DNA of 64,000 bases, taken from NCBI RefSeq assembly GCF_024347055.1, contig NZ_AP024896.1, positions 620,001 to 684,000 of the forward strand, in the 5' to 3' direction. This DNA is from Vibrio porteresiae DSM 19223 (GTDB lineage: Bacteria > Pseudomonadota > Gammaproteobacteria > Enterobacterales > Vibrionaceae). Positions within the stretch are counted from its first letter, which is position 1. Each line of letters opens with the position of its first letter. The notes under the pieces were generated by a model. The model was not told where the DNA came from. It saw nothing but the letters and a program-made list of their open reading frames with translations, and did no database searches. Positions 17,354 through 25,833 of this stretch are shown in pieces. A program made the translations under genes and the position numbers.

Positions 17354-17722
17354 ATGTCTGGGCAATTAGTGTGGATTGATTCAGAAGCTATTTATTGTAA
17401 GCATTCATCGATACCGCTTAAGATTGAAAGGGTTATGGACATCCGTGTTGTTGAGTACAACAGCTTACGGAAGATGAAACGAGCCTTATTGATTGCTGTC
17501 GTATTTGGTTTTTCATTCTTTATGATTTATCCACTCAGTGCCTTAGTTGCTGTTCCGGTATTCTTTTTATTAAGCTATTTGTTAACGAAGAAATACGAGC
17601 TGAGAGTGACCTTGTGTGATAACCATGAAATAGGAGCAGTCGAATCGGGATTATGCAAATCTAATGATAAAGGCGAATTGATTAGAGTTGTGGAGCAAGT
17701 TAACTTTCTCAAAAGAGTATAA
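17354..17722 (+). CDS. Small membrane protein of unknown function
   Basis: A 122-residue protein, not recognised. It has a soluble N-terminal part (MSGQLVWIDSEAIYCKHSS) with alternating hydrophobic residues, two membrane helices as a hairpin (about residues 46-84), and a C-terminal beta-like segment (YELRVTLCDNHEIGAVES). The layout resembles small PH-like/DUF6232-type membrane proteins but the match is weak. The ATG at 17354, preceded by GGGAGAG, is preferred to an ATG at 17336. A small stem CCAGAA/TTCTGG (17756-17772) follows it. Confidence 0.6.
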   Translation: MSGQLVWIDSEAIYCKHSSIPLKIERVMDIRVVEYNSLRKMKRALLIAVVFGFSFFMIYPLSALVAVPVFFLLSYLLTKKYELRVTLCDNHEIGAVESGLCKSNDKGELIRVVEQVNFLKRV

Positions 17723-17897
17723 ATAAAAGCTAAATCTGTGTTCGATGAAATAATGCCAGAAGCTATTTCTGGTGTTATTCAAAAGCGATTTATTATGTAA
17801 AAATTCTCATCCTATTTCCAATCTCGGCCGTCATTGCCTCATCTTTCAAAACAAGCTACATTGCCTGCCAGAATAAATAAGGTTAGGTTTGGTCCTC

Positions 17898-18266
17898 ATG
17901 TTCTCGTTTAATGGCTTAGTGAGCCTTCTGTTTTTCGTTTTGGTTGGTGCGGTGACCTATTGGTTTGAGCAGCCTTACTGGGTTTTACTGGGTTATGCGG
18001 TGCTCAGTGTGATCACGTTTTTCTGTTACTTCAAAGACAAAAGGGCAGCTAAACGCGACGACTGGCGGGTTCAAGAAAAAACACTGCACTTGTTGGCGCT
18101 TCTAGGTGGTTGGCCGGGCGCGTTATTAGGGCAACAAGTGTTTCGCCACAAGACGCAAAAGCAGCCGTTTAAAAGTATTCTTTGGTTCACTGTCATCGTT
18201 AATATCGGGTGCTATGTCGTATTGGCGACGCCGATGGGCAGAGAGTGGCTGGCAAGTTACTTGTAG
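17898..18266 (+). CDS. DUF1294 family membrane protein
   Basis: A 122-residue protein with four hydrophobic segments and the DUF1294 core: YFKDKRAAKRDDWRVQEKTL, then LLALLGGWPGALLGQQVFRHKT. Some family members are fused to cold-shock domains, but here it stands alone. Function is unknown. The start is set at the ATG at 17898; a TTG at 17889 would add three residues. No operon partner is evident. Confidence 0.8.
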   Translation: MFSFNGLVSLLFFVLVGAVTYWFEQPYWVLLGYAVLSVITFFCYFKDKRAAKRDDWRVQEKTLHLLALLGGWPGALLGQQVFRHKTQKQPFKSILWFTVIVNIGCYVVLATPMGREWLASYL

Positions 18267-18536
18267 ACATTTGTCTATTGTTTTCATTAAGTAAGCAGCA
18301 TTTAGCTTAGCCAGTTTCTGACTCAATATACGCCAAGCTGCTTACGAATTATCTTGTTATTGTCTTTTGCCACGATTTCATTTCGCACTGTCTGTTCCTG
18401 TGATTTTCCTAAATAGTTAGCCCCTCATTGGCGGCTGCCCCCAATGATTTTATCCGCTTCGCACATTGCCATGACGTTAACCTTATGTGTTCTGTTTAGT
18501 ATCACAATTTGTTGTGCAAATATCACAAAATGCTAA
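18267..18536. other. Intergenic region before the efflux operon
   Basis: No gene is seen. With the promoter/operator region that follows, it separates the DUF1294 gene from the MarR gene by about 346 bp. The sequence TTTAGTATCACAATTTGTTG (18495-18514) and a TATCACAAAA stretch (18521-18530) are the only notable AT-rich features. Confidence 0.4.
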
Positions 18537-18582
18537 TTGACTTATATGAACCAAATCACTATATTTGGTTGCAGTAGCAACT
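18537..18582 (+). promoter_or_regulatory. Promoter and operator of the marR-efflux operon
   Basis: A -35 TTGACT (18537-18542), 17-bp spacer and -10 TATATT (18560-18565) make a good sigma-70 promoter. A perfect inverted repeat AACCAAAT/ATTTGGTT (18549-18556, 18563-18570) covers the spacer and -10, and a second, GTTGC/GCAAC (18569-18582), overlaps its end. This placement would let a bound repressor block transcription. The first gene of the operon is a MarR regulator, so autorepression is the natural reading. Confidence 0.72.
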
Positions 18583-18612
18583 ATTGGGATGACAACTAAA
18601 TGGTGATGAGCA

Positions 18613-19116
18613 ATGTCAACAACGTCTGAACAACCAGAGTGCTTTCCATTAATCCTTGATAATATTGGTTTTTTGCTCGCAAAATCTTGTCATGTTAAAG
18701 ATCGCTTGCTTGACCAATATTTGGCGTATCCCGCTTTGTCGGAAGATTTAACGTCAACTCAAGCGAAAGTACTGTTTCAAATTTATAAGTTTCAAAGTTA
18801 CCGCCCTTCAGACATCGGCAAGATGTTGAATGTCGATAAAAGCAGCATCACCCGTATGGTGGATCGCTTGGAGAAGAAAGACCTGATTCAACGTCAGCCT
18901 GATCCTGAAGATCGCCGTTCGTTTTTGCTGTATCTCACCGACAAGGGGCGAGCACTCGTAGCCGAAGCCATGCCACTGGCGATGAATGCATTAGATGAAC
19001 TTGAGCAAGCATTAAATGAAGAAGAAAAAGCTCAGCTTCGTCATTGTTTAAAGAAAATCGTCACCTCCTATATGGATGAAGAGTGTCTGGCGCAATTATT
19101 AAAAGGAACAAAATGA
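18613..19116 (+). CDS. MarR-family transcriptional regulator of the efflux operon
   Basis: A 167-residue regulator with a MarR winged helix: LTSTQAKVLFQIYKFQSYRP, recognition region MLNVDKSSITRMVDRLEKKD, and wing RQPDPEDRRSFLLYLTDKGR. These repressors normally let go of DNA on binding hydrophobic drugs, releasing the pump genes. Its stop overlaps the start of the outer-membrane factor (AATGA). It is EmrR-like in role; symbol not assigned. Confidence 0.9.
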   Translation: MSTTSEQPECFPLILDNIGFLLAKSCHVKDRLLDQYLAYPALSEDLTSTQAKVLFQIYKFQSYRPSDIGKMLNVDKSSITRMVDRLEKKDLIQRQPDPEDRRSFLLYLTDKGRALVAEAMPLAMNALDELEQALNEEEKAQLRHCLKKIVTSYMDEECLAQLLKGTK

Positions 19117-20573
19117 ACAAATTAACGCCTCTGGCTGCTGTGATTTCTGTTGCCATGCTCTACGGTTGTGCCGCGCCAAGCGACATTAAACCGACCAATC
19201 AGCTCAACGATAAGAGTGTGTTGGAACACAGCAAAAGCCTCGCGTCTACTGATCTATCCGCAGCGACCTGGCCACAAAGTGATTGGTGGACAGTGTTAAG
19301 CGATACTCAGCTCAACGAACTTATCCAACGTGCATTGAAAAATAGCCCAACGTTGCAACTTGCTAACGCTAATCTCAATAAAGCGTCGGCAGCGGTAATG
19401 GCGGCGGATGCGCAGTTTGATCCTCAGTTAGCAGCAAACGCAGGTGCTACCCGTTCGCGTTTGTCTCGTTCTGAAGATTACAGTTACCAAGGGAATCAAT
19501 ACGGTACGGTATATAACCTCGGTTTAAGCGGCAGTTATAACGTCGATTTGTGGGGCGGTGAGCGTGATGCTTGGGAAGCCAGTGTCGATGCACAACGTGC
19601 TGCGCAAGTGGATCATCAAGCCGCGCGTATTTCACTCTCTAGTGGCATTGCCAGTACCTACATTCAGCTTGCTAATGCTTACCGTTTATTGGACATCGCT
19701 CAGCAAGACCAAGAGCGTACTCAAGGTATTGTGACCATTACGCAACGTTTGCTGGATAATGGCTTAACGTCGGAAGATCGCCTGTATACCGCACAAAGTA
19801 ATGCGGCGACCTCACAACAAACGGTTAAACAGCGTTTACTGGCTATCAAACAGCTTAAGAATGCGTTAGCGACCATGGTTGGTGAAGGTCCTGATTTAGC
19901 CAATACGATTGAGCGCCCAAGTGCTTTACTCAATACCGCTTTGACGCTACCGACCGAATTGCCAGCCAATTTGCTCGCTCACCGTCCAGACATTGTGGCG
20001 GCAAAATGGCGCGTTGAAGCGGCGAGCAAAAACATTGCATCAGCGAAAACCAAGTTCTATCCGAACTTGAATTTGAGCGCGATGGCAGGGTTTAGAGCGG
20101 TGCTAGGCGATGCCATGTTTGAAGATGTCAGCCGTCAGTGGCGCGTTGCCCCAGCCATTTCACTGCCGATTTTTACGCGCGATTTGAAAGCCAACTTGAT
20201 TGAAAATACAGCAGATTATGATGCTGCAGTTGCTCAGTACAATCAAACCTTGGTCAATGCTCTGGGTGATGTCGCCGATACTGTGTTGGCACTTAAGTCG
20301 GCTGAGCAGCAGCTAAACGACGCGAAAGAGAGTGTGCGCTTAGCAACGAAAAGCTACCACATTACCGAAAAACGTTATCAGTCTGGTATGGGCAGTCAGT
20401 TGGAAGTGTTGATGGCGGAAAGCCAATTGCTACAAGCAGAATCAGCGCTAACCACTTTGCAAAACCAGCAACAAGAAAAACAAGTGACCTTGGTGAATGT
20501 ATTGGGCGGCGGTTTCTATGACGCGCAAGCCAATCCATCCCAACAGAATGACCAAGCGACCACAACCAAATAA
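19113..20573 (+). CDS. Outer-membrane efflux lipoprotein (NodT/OprM family)
   Basis: The TolC-type channel of a tripartite pump, 486 residues. It has a lipobox (MLYG-Cys17-AAPSD), then two OEP repeats rich in long helices (PTLQLANANLNKASAAVMAA; PANLLAHRPDIVAAKWRVEA). The latter motif is the usual mark of the NodT subfamily. The ATG at 19113 has AAAAGGAAC in front and overlaps the marR stop; an earlier in-frame start inside marR is ignored. It is followed by the adaptor and MFS pump genes. Confidence 0.92.
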   Translation: MNKLTPLAAVISVAMLYGCAAPSDIKPTNQLNDKSVLEHSKSLASTDLSAATWPQSDWWTVLSDTQLNELIQRALKNSPTLQLANANLNKASAAVMAADAQFDPQLAANAGATRSRLSRSEDYSYQGNQYGTVYNLGLSGSYNVDLWGGERDAWEASVDAQRAAQVDHQAARISLSSGIASTYIQLANAYRLLDIAQQDQERTQGIVTITQRLLDNGLTSEDRLYTAQSNAATSQQTVKQRLLAIKQLKNALATMVGEGPDLANTIERPSALLNTALTLPTELPANLLAHRPDIVAAKWRVEAASKNIASAKTKFYPNLNLSAMAGFRAVLGDAMFEDVSRQWRVAPAISLPIFTRDLKANLIENTADYDAAVAQYNQTLVNALGDVADTVLALKSAEQQLNDAKESVRLATKSYHITEKRYQSGMGSQLEVLMAESQLLQAESALTTLQNQQQEKQVTLVNVLGGGFYDAQANPSQQNDQATTTK

Positions 20574-20595
20574 GCTTTCTGAGGTTTAATTAGAT

Positions 20596-21801
20596 ATGCA
20601 ACAGAATAACAGTGAAAACGCGTCTGCAGACAACGTGTCTTTGTCCAACAAAAGCAAACGCAAAAAAAGTCTCGCCATTTTTGGTGGCGTATTACTCGTC
20701 GCGGCCGCTTGTTCAGGCTTTTACTACTTTAATTATGTAGTGGGAGAGCAGAGCACTGAAGATGCCTATGTAAACGGTAACTTAGTACAGATCACCCCGG
20801 AAATCACCGGTACAGTGACACGTATCGATGTGGAAGATGGTGACTACGTAAAACAAGGTCAGCCACTGGTTTACCTCGATGATGCGGATGCCAAAATTGC
20901 TTTTGAAAGTGCTGAAGCAAACCTTGCGCAAACAGTACGCCAAGTACGTGCGCTGTTTAACGACCTTGAACAAGCCAAAGCGGTTGTTAAGACCAAAACC
21001 ATCGCGTTAGAACAAGCGCAAAGCGACTACGATCGTCGTAAAAATATGGTGAAAGCGGGCGGTTTATCTCGTGAAGAATTAAGCCATGCTCGCGATGTGA
21101 TGAACTCTGCTGATCAAGATTTGGCGGCGGCAAAACAACAATTGCAAGCTCGTGAAGCAGCGGTGCACAACACCACGGTGGAATCACACCCTATGGTGAA
21201 AGCAGCGATTGCTCAAGTGAAGAAAACCTATTTGGAACAACAGCGTACCGTACTTGTTGCGCCAGTATCGGGTTACGTAGCAAAACGTAATGTTCAAGTA
21301 GGTCAACGTATTTCTCAAAACTCTGATTTGATGGCGGTGGTGCCACTGAATGATGTGTGGGTGGATGCGAACTTTAAAGAAACGCAATTGCAAGATATGC
21401 GCATTGGTCAAAAAGTGGATCTGATTTCTGACCTGTATGGCGACGATGTGGTGTTCCACGGTGAAGTCGAAAGCTTAGGTATCGGTACGGGTAGCGCGTT
21501 CTCGGTATTACCAGCACAAAACGCAACCGGTAACTGGATCAAAGTGGTTCAACGTCTGCCAGTGCGTATCAAATTGGATGATGAAGAACTGACTGCACAT
21601 CCATTGCGTATTGGTCTGTCAATGATTGCTGAAGTAAATACCTCTGATACCTCTGGTCCATTGCTATCACAAAATACGCCAGACAAAGCGCTGTACAGCA
21701 CCAATGTTTACAGCCAATCGCTTGCTGGTGTGGACCCACTTATCGACCGCATCATTGCTGAAAATGATGCCAGCGATAAAAACTACTTGGCCAAAGAGTA
21801 A
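20596..21801 (+). CDS. emrA: EmrA-type membrane fusion protein (HlyD family)
   Basis: The periplasmic adaptor linking the inner-membrane pump to the outer-membrane channel. The 401-residue protein has a basic N-terminus and one membrane helix (about 27-48), a split biotinyl-lipoyl domain (GTVTRIDVEDGDYVKQGQPL; RTVLVAPVSGYVAKRNVQVG), a long coiled-coil hairpin, and a beta-barrel domain (WVDANFKETQLQDMRIGQKV). These are EmrA hallmarks. RBS GAGGT is at a normal distance. Confidence 0.93.
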   Translation: MQQNNSENASADNVSLSNKSKRKKSLAIFGGVLLVAAACSGFYYFNYVVGEQSTEDAYVNGNLVQITPEITGTVTRIDVEDGDYVKQGQPLVYLDDADAKIAFESAEANLAQTVRQVRALFNDLEQAKAVVKTKTIALEQAQSDYDRRKNMVKAGGLSREELSHARDVMNSADQDLAAAKQQLQAREAAVHNTTVESHPMVKAAIAQVKKTYLEQQRTVLVAPVSGYVAKRNVQVGQRISQNSDLMAVVPLNDVWVDANFKETQLQDMRIGQKVDLISDLYGDDVVFHGEVESLGIGTGSAFSVLPAQNATGNWIKVVQRLPVRIKLDDEELTAHPLRIGLSMIAEVNTSDTSGPLLSQNTPDKALYSTNVYSQSLAGVDPLIDRIIAENDASDKNYLAKE

Positions 21802-21813
21802 TAAGGATCTGCG

Positions 21814-23310
21814 ATGAGTGAGCAGCAACAATTTCGACCAGCGAACATGGCGTTGTGTGTCTTCGCCATTTCACTGGGCGTGTTTATGCAGGTACTCGAC
21901 TCGACTATCGCGAACGTGTCGTTGCCGACCATAGCCGGTAATATGGGGGTGAGTTTAAGCCAAGGTACTTGGGTTATTACCTCATTTACTGTGAGTAATG
22001 CGATTGGCTTGCCAATCACTGCATGGTTAAGTCGCCGTGTGGGGGAAGTGCATCTGTATGTGGGTGCTTTGGTGCTCTTTAGTTTGATGTCTTTCCTTTG
22101 CGGTATCTCCCAGTCCATGGGCGAGTTGGTGGTATTTCGTACCCTGCAAGGTTTGGTGGCAGCGCCGCTGTTTCCGATGAGCCAAGTGCTGTTGATGTCG
22201 ATTTTCCCCAAAGATAAACGACATATGGCGCTTGCCCTGATTGGTATGGTGGCAGTGGTCGGGCCGATTCTAGGTCCTATCCTCGGTGGTTGGTTAACTT
22301 ACGACTATAGCTGGCCGTGGATCTTCTTTATCAACTTACCGATTGGTGTTTTCACCGTCATGGTAGTGTTGAAGCAGCTCAAAGACCGCCCACACAAACC
22401 AGAGAAAGTAAAACTGGATGTGATTGGTTTGGCGACCATGGCGCTGGGTGTTGGCGTATTACAAGTGGTGCTAGATAAAGGTAACGACTTGGATTGGTTC
22501 TCCAATTCATGGATCATCGGTGGCTCTATTTTTGCCGTCATCATGTTGATCTTCATGGTGATTTGGGAGCTGACTGACGATAACCCAATCATCAACCTGA
22601 AACTGTTTAAGAACCGAAACTTCTGTATTGGTACTATTCTGCTGACCTTAGGTTATGCAGGCTTCTTTAGTATCAACTTGATTTTGCCACAGTGGTTACA
22701 AAGTCAAATGGGTTACACCGCACTTTGGGCGGGGTTGGCTTGTGCGCCGATGGGGGTGATTCCACTCTTCTTGACCCCAGTGCTGGGACGCTTTGGTCAT
22801 AAGATGGACATGCGGATGCTAGCGGCAGGTTCGTTTGTGGTGATTGCGATCAGCTGTTACGCCCGTGCTCGGTTTAATACGGAAGTCGACTTTGGCTCGA
22901 TTGCGATCATTCAGCTCTTTATGGGGATTGGGATTTCGCTGTTCTTTATGCCAATGACCACGATTTTGCTGTCGGATTTGAATGGCCCTGATATCGCGGA
23001 TGCGGCGTCGTTATCGACCTTTATTCGTACCATAGGTGCGAGTTTCGCTTCGTCACTAACTACTTGGTATTGGTCCCATAACGCCAGCTTGCACCACTCG
23101 GTGATGTCAGAACACATCTCGGTATACAATCCATTGGTGTCGGGCGATCTTCAGCAGGGTGGTTTGTCGTACCTTGAACGAATGAATGGCACCATTACCA
23201 CGCAGTCTTACATGATGTCGACCATCGACCTCTTTACGCTGCTAATGGGGCTGTTTATTGTGCTGGTTCCATTTATCTTCTTTACCAAGAAGGCAGCTGC
23301 CGGTCACTAA
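21814..23310 (+). CDS. emrB: EmrB-type drug:H+ antiporter (MFS, DHA2 family)
   Basis: A 14-helix major facilitator pump, 498 residues. Motif C/D1 VFMQVLDSTIANVSLPTIAG opens the first helix; GTWVITSFTVSNAIGLPITAWL and the antiporter motif GPILGPILGGWLTYDYSWPW follow. It should export hydrophobic drugs or bile-like compounds through the EmrA and NodT-type partners. A strong terminator follows at 23327-23374. Confidence 0.94.
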   Translation: MSEQQQFRPANMALCVFAISLGVFMQVLDSTIANVSLPTIAGNMGVSLSQGTWVITSFTVSNAIGLPITAWLSRRVGEVHLYVGALVLFSLMSFLCGISQSMGELVVFRTLQGLVAAPLFPMSQVLLMSIFPKDKRHMALALIGMVAVVGPILGPILGGWLTYDYSWPWIFFINLPIGVFTVMVVLKQLKDRPHKPEKVKLDVIGLATMALGVGVLQVVLDKGNDLDWFSNSWIIGGSIFAVIMLIFMVIWELTDDNPIINLKLFKNRNFCIGTILLTLGYAGFFSINLILPQWLQSQMGYTALWAGLACAPMGVIPLFLTPVLGRFGHKMDMRMLAAGSFVVIAISCYARARFNTEVDFGSIAIIQLFMGIGISLFFMPMTTILLSDLNGPDIADAASLSTFIRTIGASFASSLTTWYWSHNASLHHSVMSEHISVYNPLVSGDLQQGGLSYLERMNGTITTQSYMMSTIDLFTLLMGLFIVLVPFIFFTKKAAAGH

Positions 23311-23326
23311 ATCTGCTTAAACAAGC

Positions 23327-23374
23327 AAAGCCCAACTTTATGGAGTCAGTTCACTTCAAAGGTTGGGCTTTTTT
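23327..23374 (+). terminator. Rho-independent terminator of the efflux operon
   Basis: Stem AAAGCCCAAC (23327-23336) pairs with GTTGGGCTTT (23362-23371) and runs into a T tract. It lies 16 bp past the emrB stop and before the convergent AraC gene. Confidence 0.88.
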
Positions 23375-23426
23375 ATTGTTTTTTGGCTCTTTATGCTGAC
23401 CAAAGCTGGTGCGCATGCACCAATAG

Positions 23427-24260
23427 TTAGCACACCTGCAAATGTTCAAGATAGGTATTTTGTCGCACCTGCTGCTGGTAAACCAATGGTGTAACGTGAA
23501 CCAGCTTTTTAAACTCTCTAAGAAAATGCGCTTGGTCGCTAAAGCCTAAACCAGAGGCCAAATCGGAAAAGGTGAGGGTATCAAGATGATTGATGCTATA
23601 GACCGCAGATTGACAGCGAATGGCGCGAATAAATGTCTTAGGCGTTAGGCCAATATCTTGTTGGAATTGGCGCTCTAACGTTCTCCGGGTATACCCAGAA
23701 TAACGCTCGAGATCTTGCACTTGAATATTGCCTTTCTCTTGGCAGATTTTAGCGACAATCTGCGAAGTGAGTCGTGAGGGAGAGTGCAACTGCTTTAGAG
23801 CCAGAAAGCCATTAATTAACTCGACCCGCTCTAAGAAACTCTGGGCGCGAATCACTTGTTCGCAAATGAATTGGCTGTCGCTGACCACATCCACAAAGCG
23901 TGACTGATGCTCAATCAATTCAGGGGCGGAAACATTAAGAAAATCTGGCACCATGCCGGGAATAAAGCGCACGCCAAAGTAGTGATGATGTGGTGTAAAG
24001 GTGACTTCACGAGCTTGCAGCGTTGTGCCACAAACGAGGCCGATAGGGGAGTCTCCATCACAGTCGAACAATAGGTCAATACAGCCATCGGGAATGGCGA
24101 TGGTTTTGCCCAACTCGTTACCAATTTTGAAACTGTAAAAATGCGAAACGTACGGATTATTTAGCGGTTTATGAGCAAAAAATTGCTCGGCACTTAAGAC
24201 AAACCAAGGCTGTTTTGAGTGAATCCCCGCCACATGTTCGCGCGTGACAAATTCCGCCAT
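23427..24260 (-). CDS. AraC-family transcriptional regulator
   Basis: A 277-residue regulator. The N-terminal half (KIGNELGKTIAIPDGCIDLL; HHYFGVRFIPGMVPDFLN) matches the DUF6597 type of sensing domain. The C-terminal half carries two helix-turn-helices: DLERYSGYTRRTLERQFQQD and FSDLASGLGFSDQAHFLREF. It diverges from the ornithine-cyclodeaminase-like gene and the permease; control of these by an amino acid or amine is inferred from the arrangement. RBS AAAGGAAA precedes the ATG. Confidence 0.88.
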   Translation of the reverse strand: MAEFVTREHVAGIHSKQPWFVLSAEQFFAHKPLNNPYVSHFYSFKIGNELGKTIAIPDGCIDLLFDCDGDSPIGLVCGTTLQAREVTFTPHHHYFGVRFIPGMVPDFLNVSAPELIEHQSRFVDVVSDSQFICEQVIRAQSFLERVELINGFLALKQLHSPSRLTSQIVAKICQEKGNIQVQDLERYSGYTRRTLERQFQQDIGLTPKTFIRAIRCQSAVYSINHLDTLTFSDLASGLGFSDQAHFLREFKKLVHVTPLVYQQQVRQNTYLEHLQVC

Positions 24261-24527
24261 AATGCATTTCCTTTGCTCTTACTTAAGCCAAATTTCGGCT
24301 CTTGTTTGTTCCATTTAACATCTCACTAAGCAAACAACACGCCAGATCGCGACCTGTTCAAAACAAATTCGTCATGTCGCAAAAATTCAATACAGCTTGA
24401 TATTCCCTTGTCACACTCAGGACTCGAAAGATGTCTGTGCTGCAATATCACCCCCTGTTATCAAGTGAACACAGCACACTGAGGATGAGGCATCTTGGTA
24501 TTGATTAATGACGAACAAGGTGGATGT

Positions 24528-25667
24528 ATGTCAGCAAATACTCATATCGATTTTATTTATCTTTCTGAACCAGACATGATCAAAGCGGGTGTGACCAACA
24601 TGCCGCAATGCATTGATGCAATGGAAGAGATGTTTGAATTGCTTTATAAAGGCGACTATCGCATGGCGGGCGCAAATAACGACTCCCACGGGGCGATGAT
24701 TACGTTCCCAGAAGAATCCCCTTTTCCTTTGATGCCAAAACCAACCGCTGACCGTCGTCTGATGGCGATGCCTGCTTACCTTGGCGGCGAGTTTCAAACT
24801 TGCGGCGTGAAATGGTACGGCTCTAACATCGCTAACCGTGAAAAAGGTCTGCCAAGATCGATTCTGATGTTCATTTTAAATGACGTCGTGACTGGTGCGC
24901 CGCTCGCGTACATGTCTGCAAACTTACTTTCTGCTTACCGAACTGGCGCTGTCCCAGGTGTGGGTGCGCGTCACTTAGCACGTAAAGATAGCAAGGTCAT
25001 TGGTCTACTTGGCCCAGGTGTGATGGGCAAAACCGCCGTTGCAGCGTTTATCTCTGAATGTCCGCTCGTTGATACGATTAAGATCAAAGGGCGTGGGCAA
25101 AAAAGCTTAGACAGTTTCATGACGTGGTTGGCGGCAACCTACCCACAAGTCACCACAGTGCAAGTCGTTGATACCATCGAAGAGTTGGTGCGTGGTAGTG
25201 ACATTGTCACGTATTGCAATTCAGGCGAAACGGGTGACCCAAGCACTTATCCCGAAGTGAAACGCGAATGGGTTAAGCCGGGAGCCTTTCTCGCGATGCC
25301 AGCTTACTGCCGTTTAGACGCGGGAATGGAACAAAACGATATCCGTAAAGTTCTCGACAATACAGGGCTTTACCAAGCGTGGTATGAAGAAGCGCCAAAA
25401 CCTGCCCATCATCATATTCCCATCATAGGCGTGCGTTTTATGGACATGATTGCTGAAGGCACCATTACCCTCGATGACCTAGAAGACATTGGCAAAATCG
25501 TCGCAGGTGACGCACCAGGACGCATTAGTGATGAGGAGATCATCATCATGTCAGTCGGTGGCATGCCAGTTGAGGACGTTGCGTGGGGCACCAAAATCTA
25601 TCGTAACGCCTTAGAAAAAGGCATCGGTGTATCGCTTAACCTTTGGGAGACACCCGCCCTTAACTGA
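24528..25667 (+). CDS. Ornithine cyclodeaminase/mu-crystallin family protein (tyramine oxidase subunit B-like)
   Basis: A 379-residue NAD(P)-binding protein. The N-terminal part has FIYLSEPDMIKAGVTNMPQC; the Rossmann part has VIGLLGPGVMGKTAVAAFI (GxGxxG variant) and GSDIVTYCNSGETGDPSTYP. The family includes ornithine cyclodeaminases and amino/imino acid reductases, and this longer form is often labelled tyramine oxidase subunit B. The ATG at 24528, with AAGGTGG just upstream, is preferred to a TTG at 24495. It precedes an APC permease, so the two probably handle one amino acid or amine. The true substrate cannot be read. Confidence 0.8.
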   Translation: MSANTHIDFIYLSEPDMIKAGVTNMPQCIDAMEEMFELLYKGDYRMAGANNDSHGAMITFPEESPFPLMPKPTADRRLMAMPAYLGGEFQTCGVKWYGSNIANREKGLPRSILMFILNDVVTGAPLAYMSANLLSAYRTGAVPGVGARHLARKDSKVIGLLGPGVMGKTAVAAFISECPLVDTIKIKGRGQKSLDSFMTWLAATYPQVTTVQVVDTIEELVRGSDIVTYCNSGETGDPSTYPEVKREWVKPGAFLAMPAYCRLDAGMEQNDIRKVLDNTGLYQAWYEEAPKPAHHHIPIIGVRFMDMIAEGTITLDDLEDIGKIVAGDAPGRISDEEIIIMSVGGMPVEDVAWGTKIYRNALEKGIGVSLNLWETPALN

Positions 25668-25833
25668 TCGCGTGTGTTGTATCACACCATATCTTGAGTC
25701 GTTTTCAATTTATCTATTCAATAGACCGTTACCTGTATTGGGCCAACGTGTTGCAATGTTTTGCTGACCTATAGGATGTAGTGGCAAAACATAGGCCTTA
25801 AGCAGGGCGGTTTGTTACAAAAGGATGCGTAAC

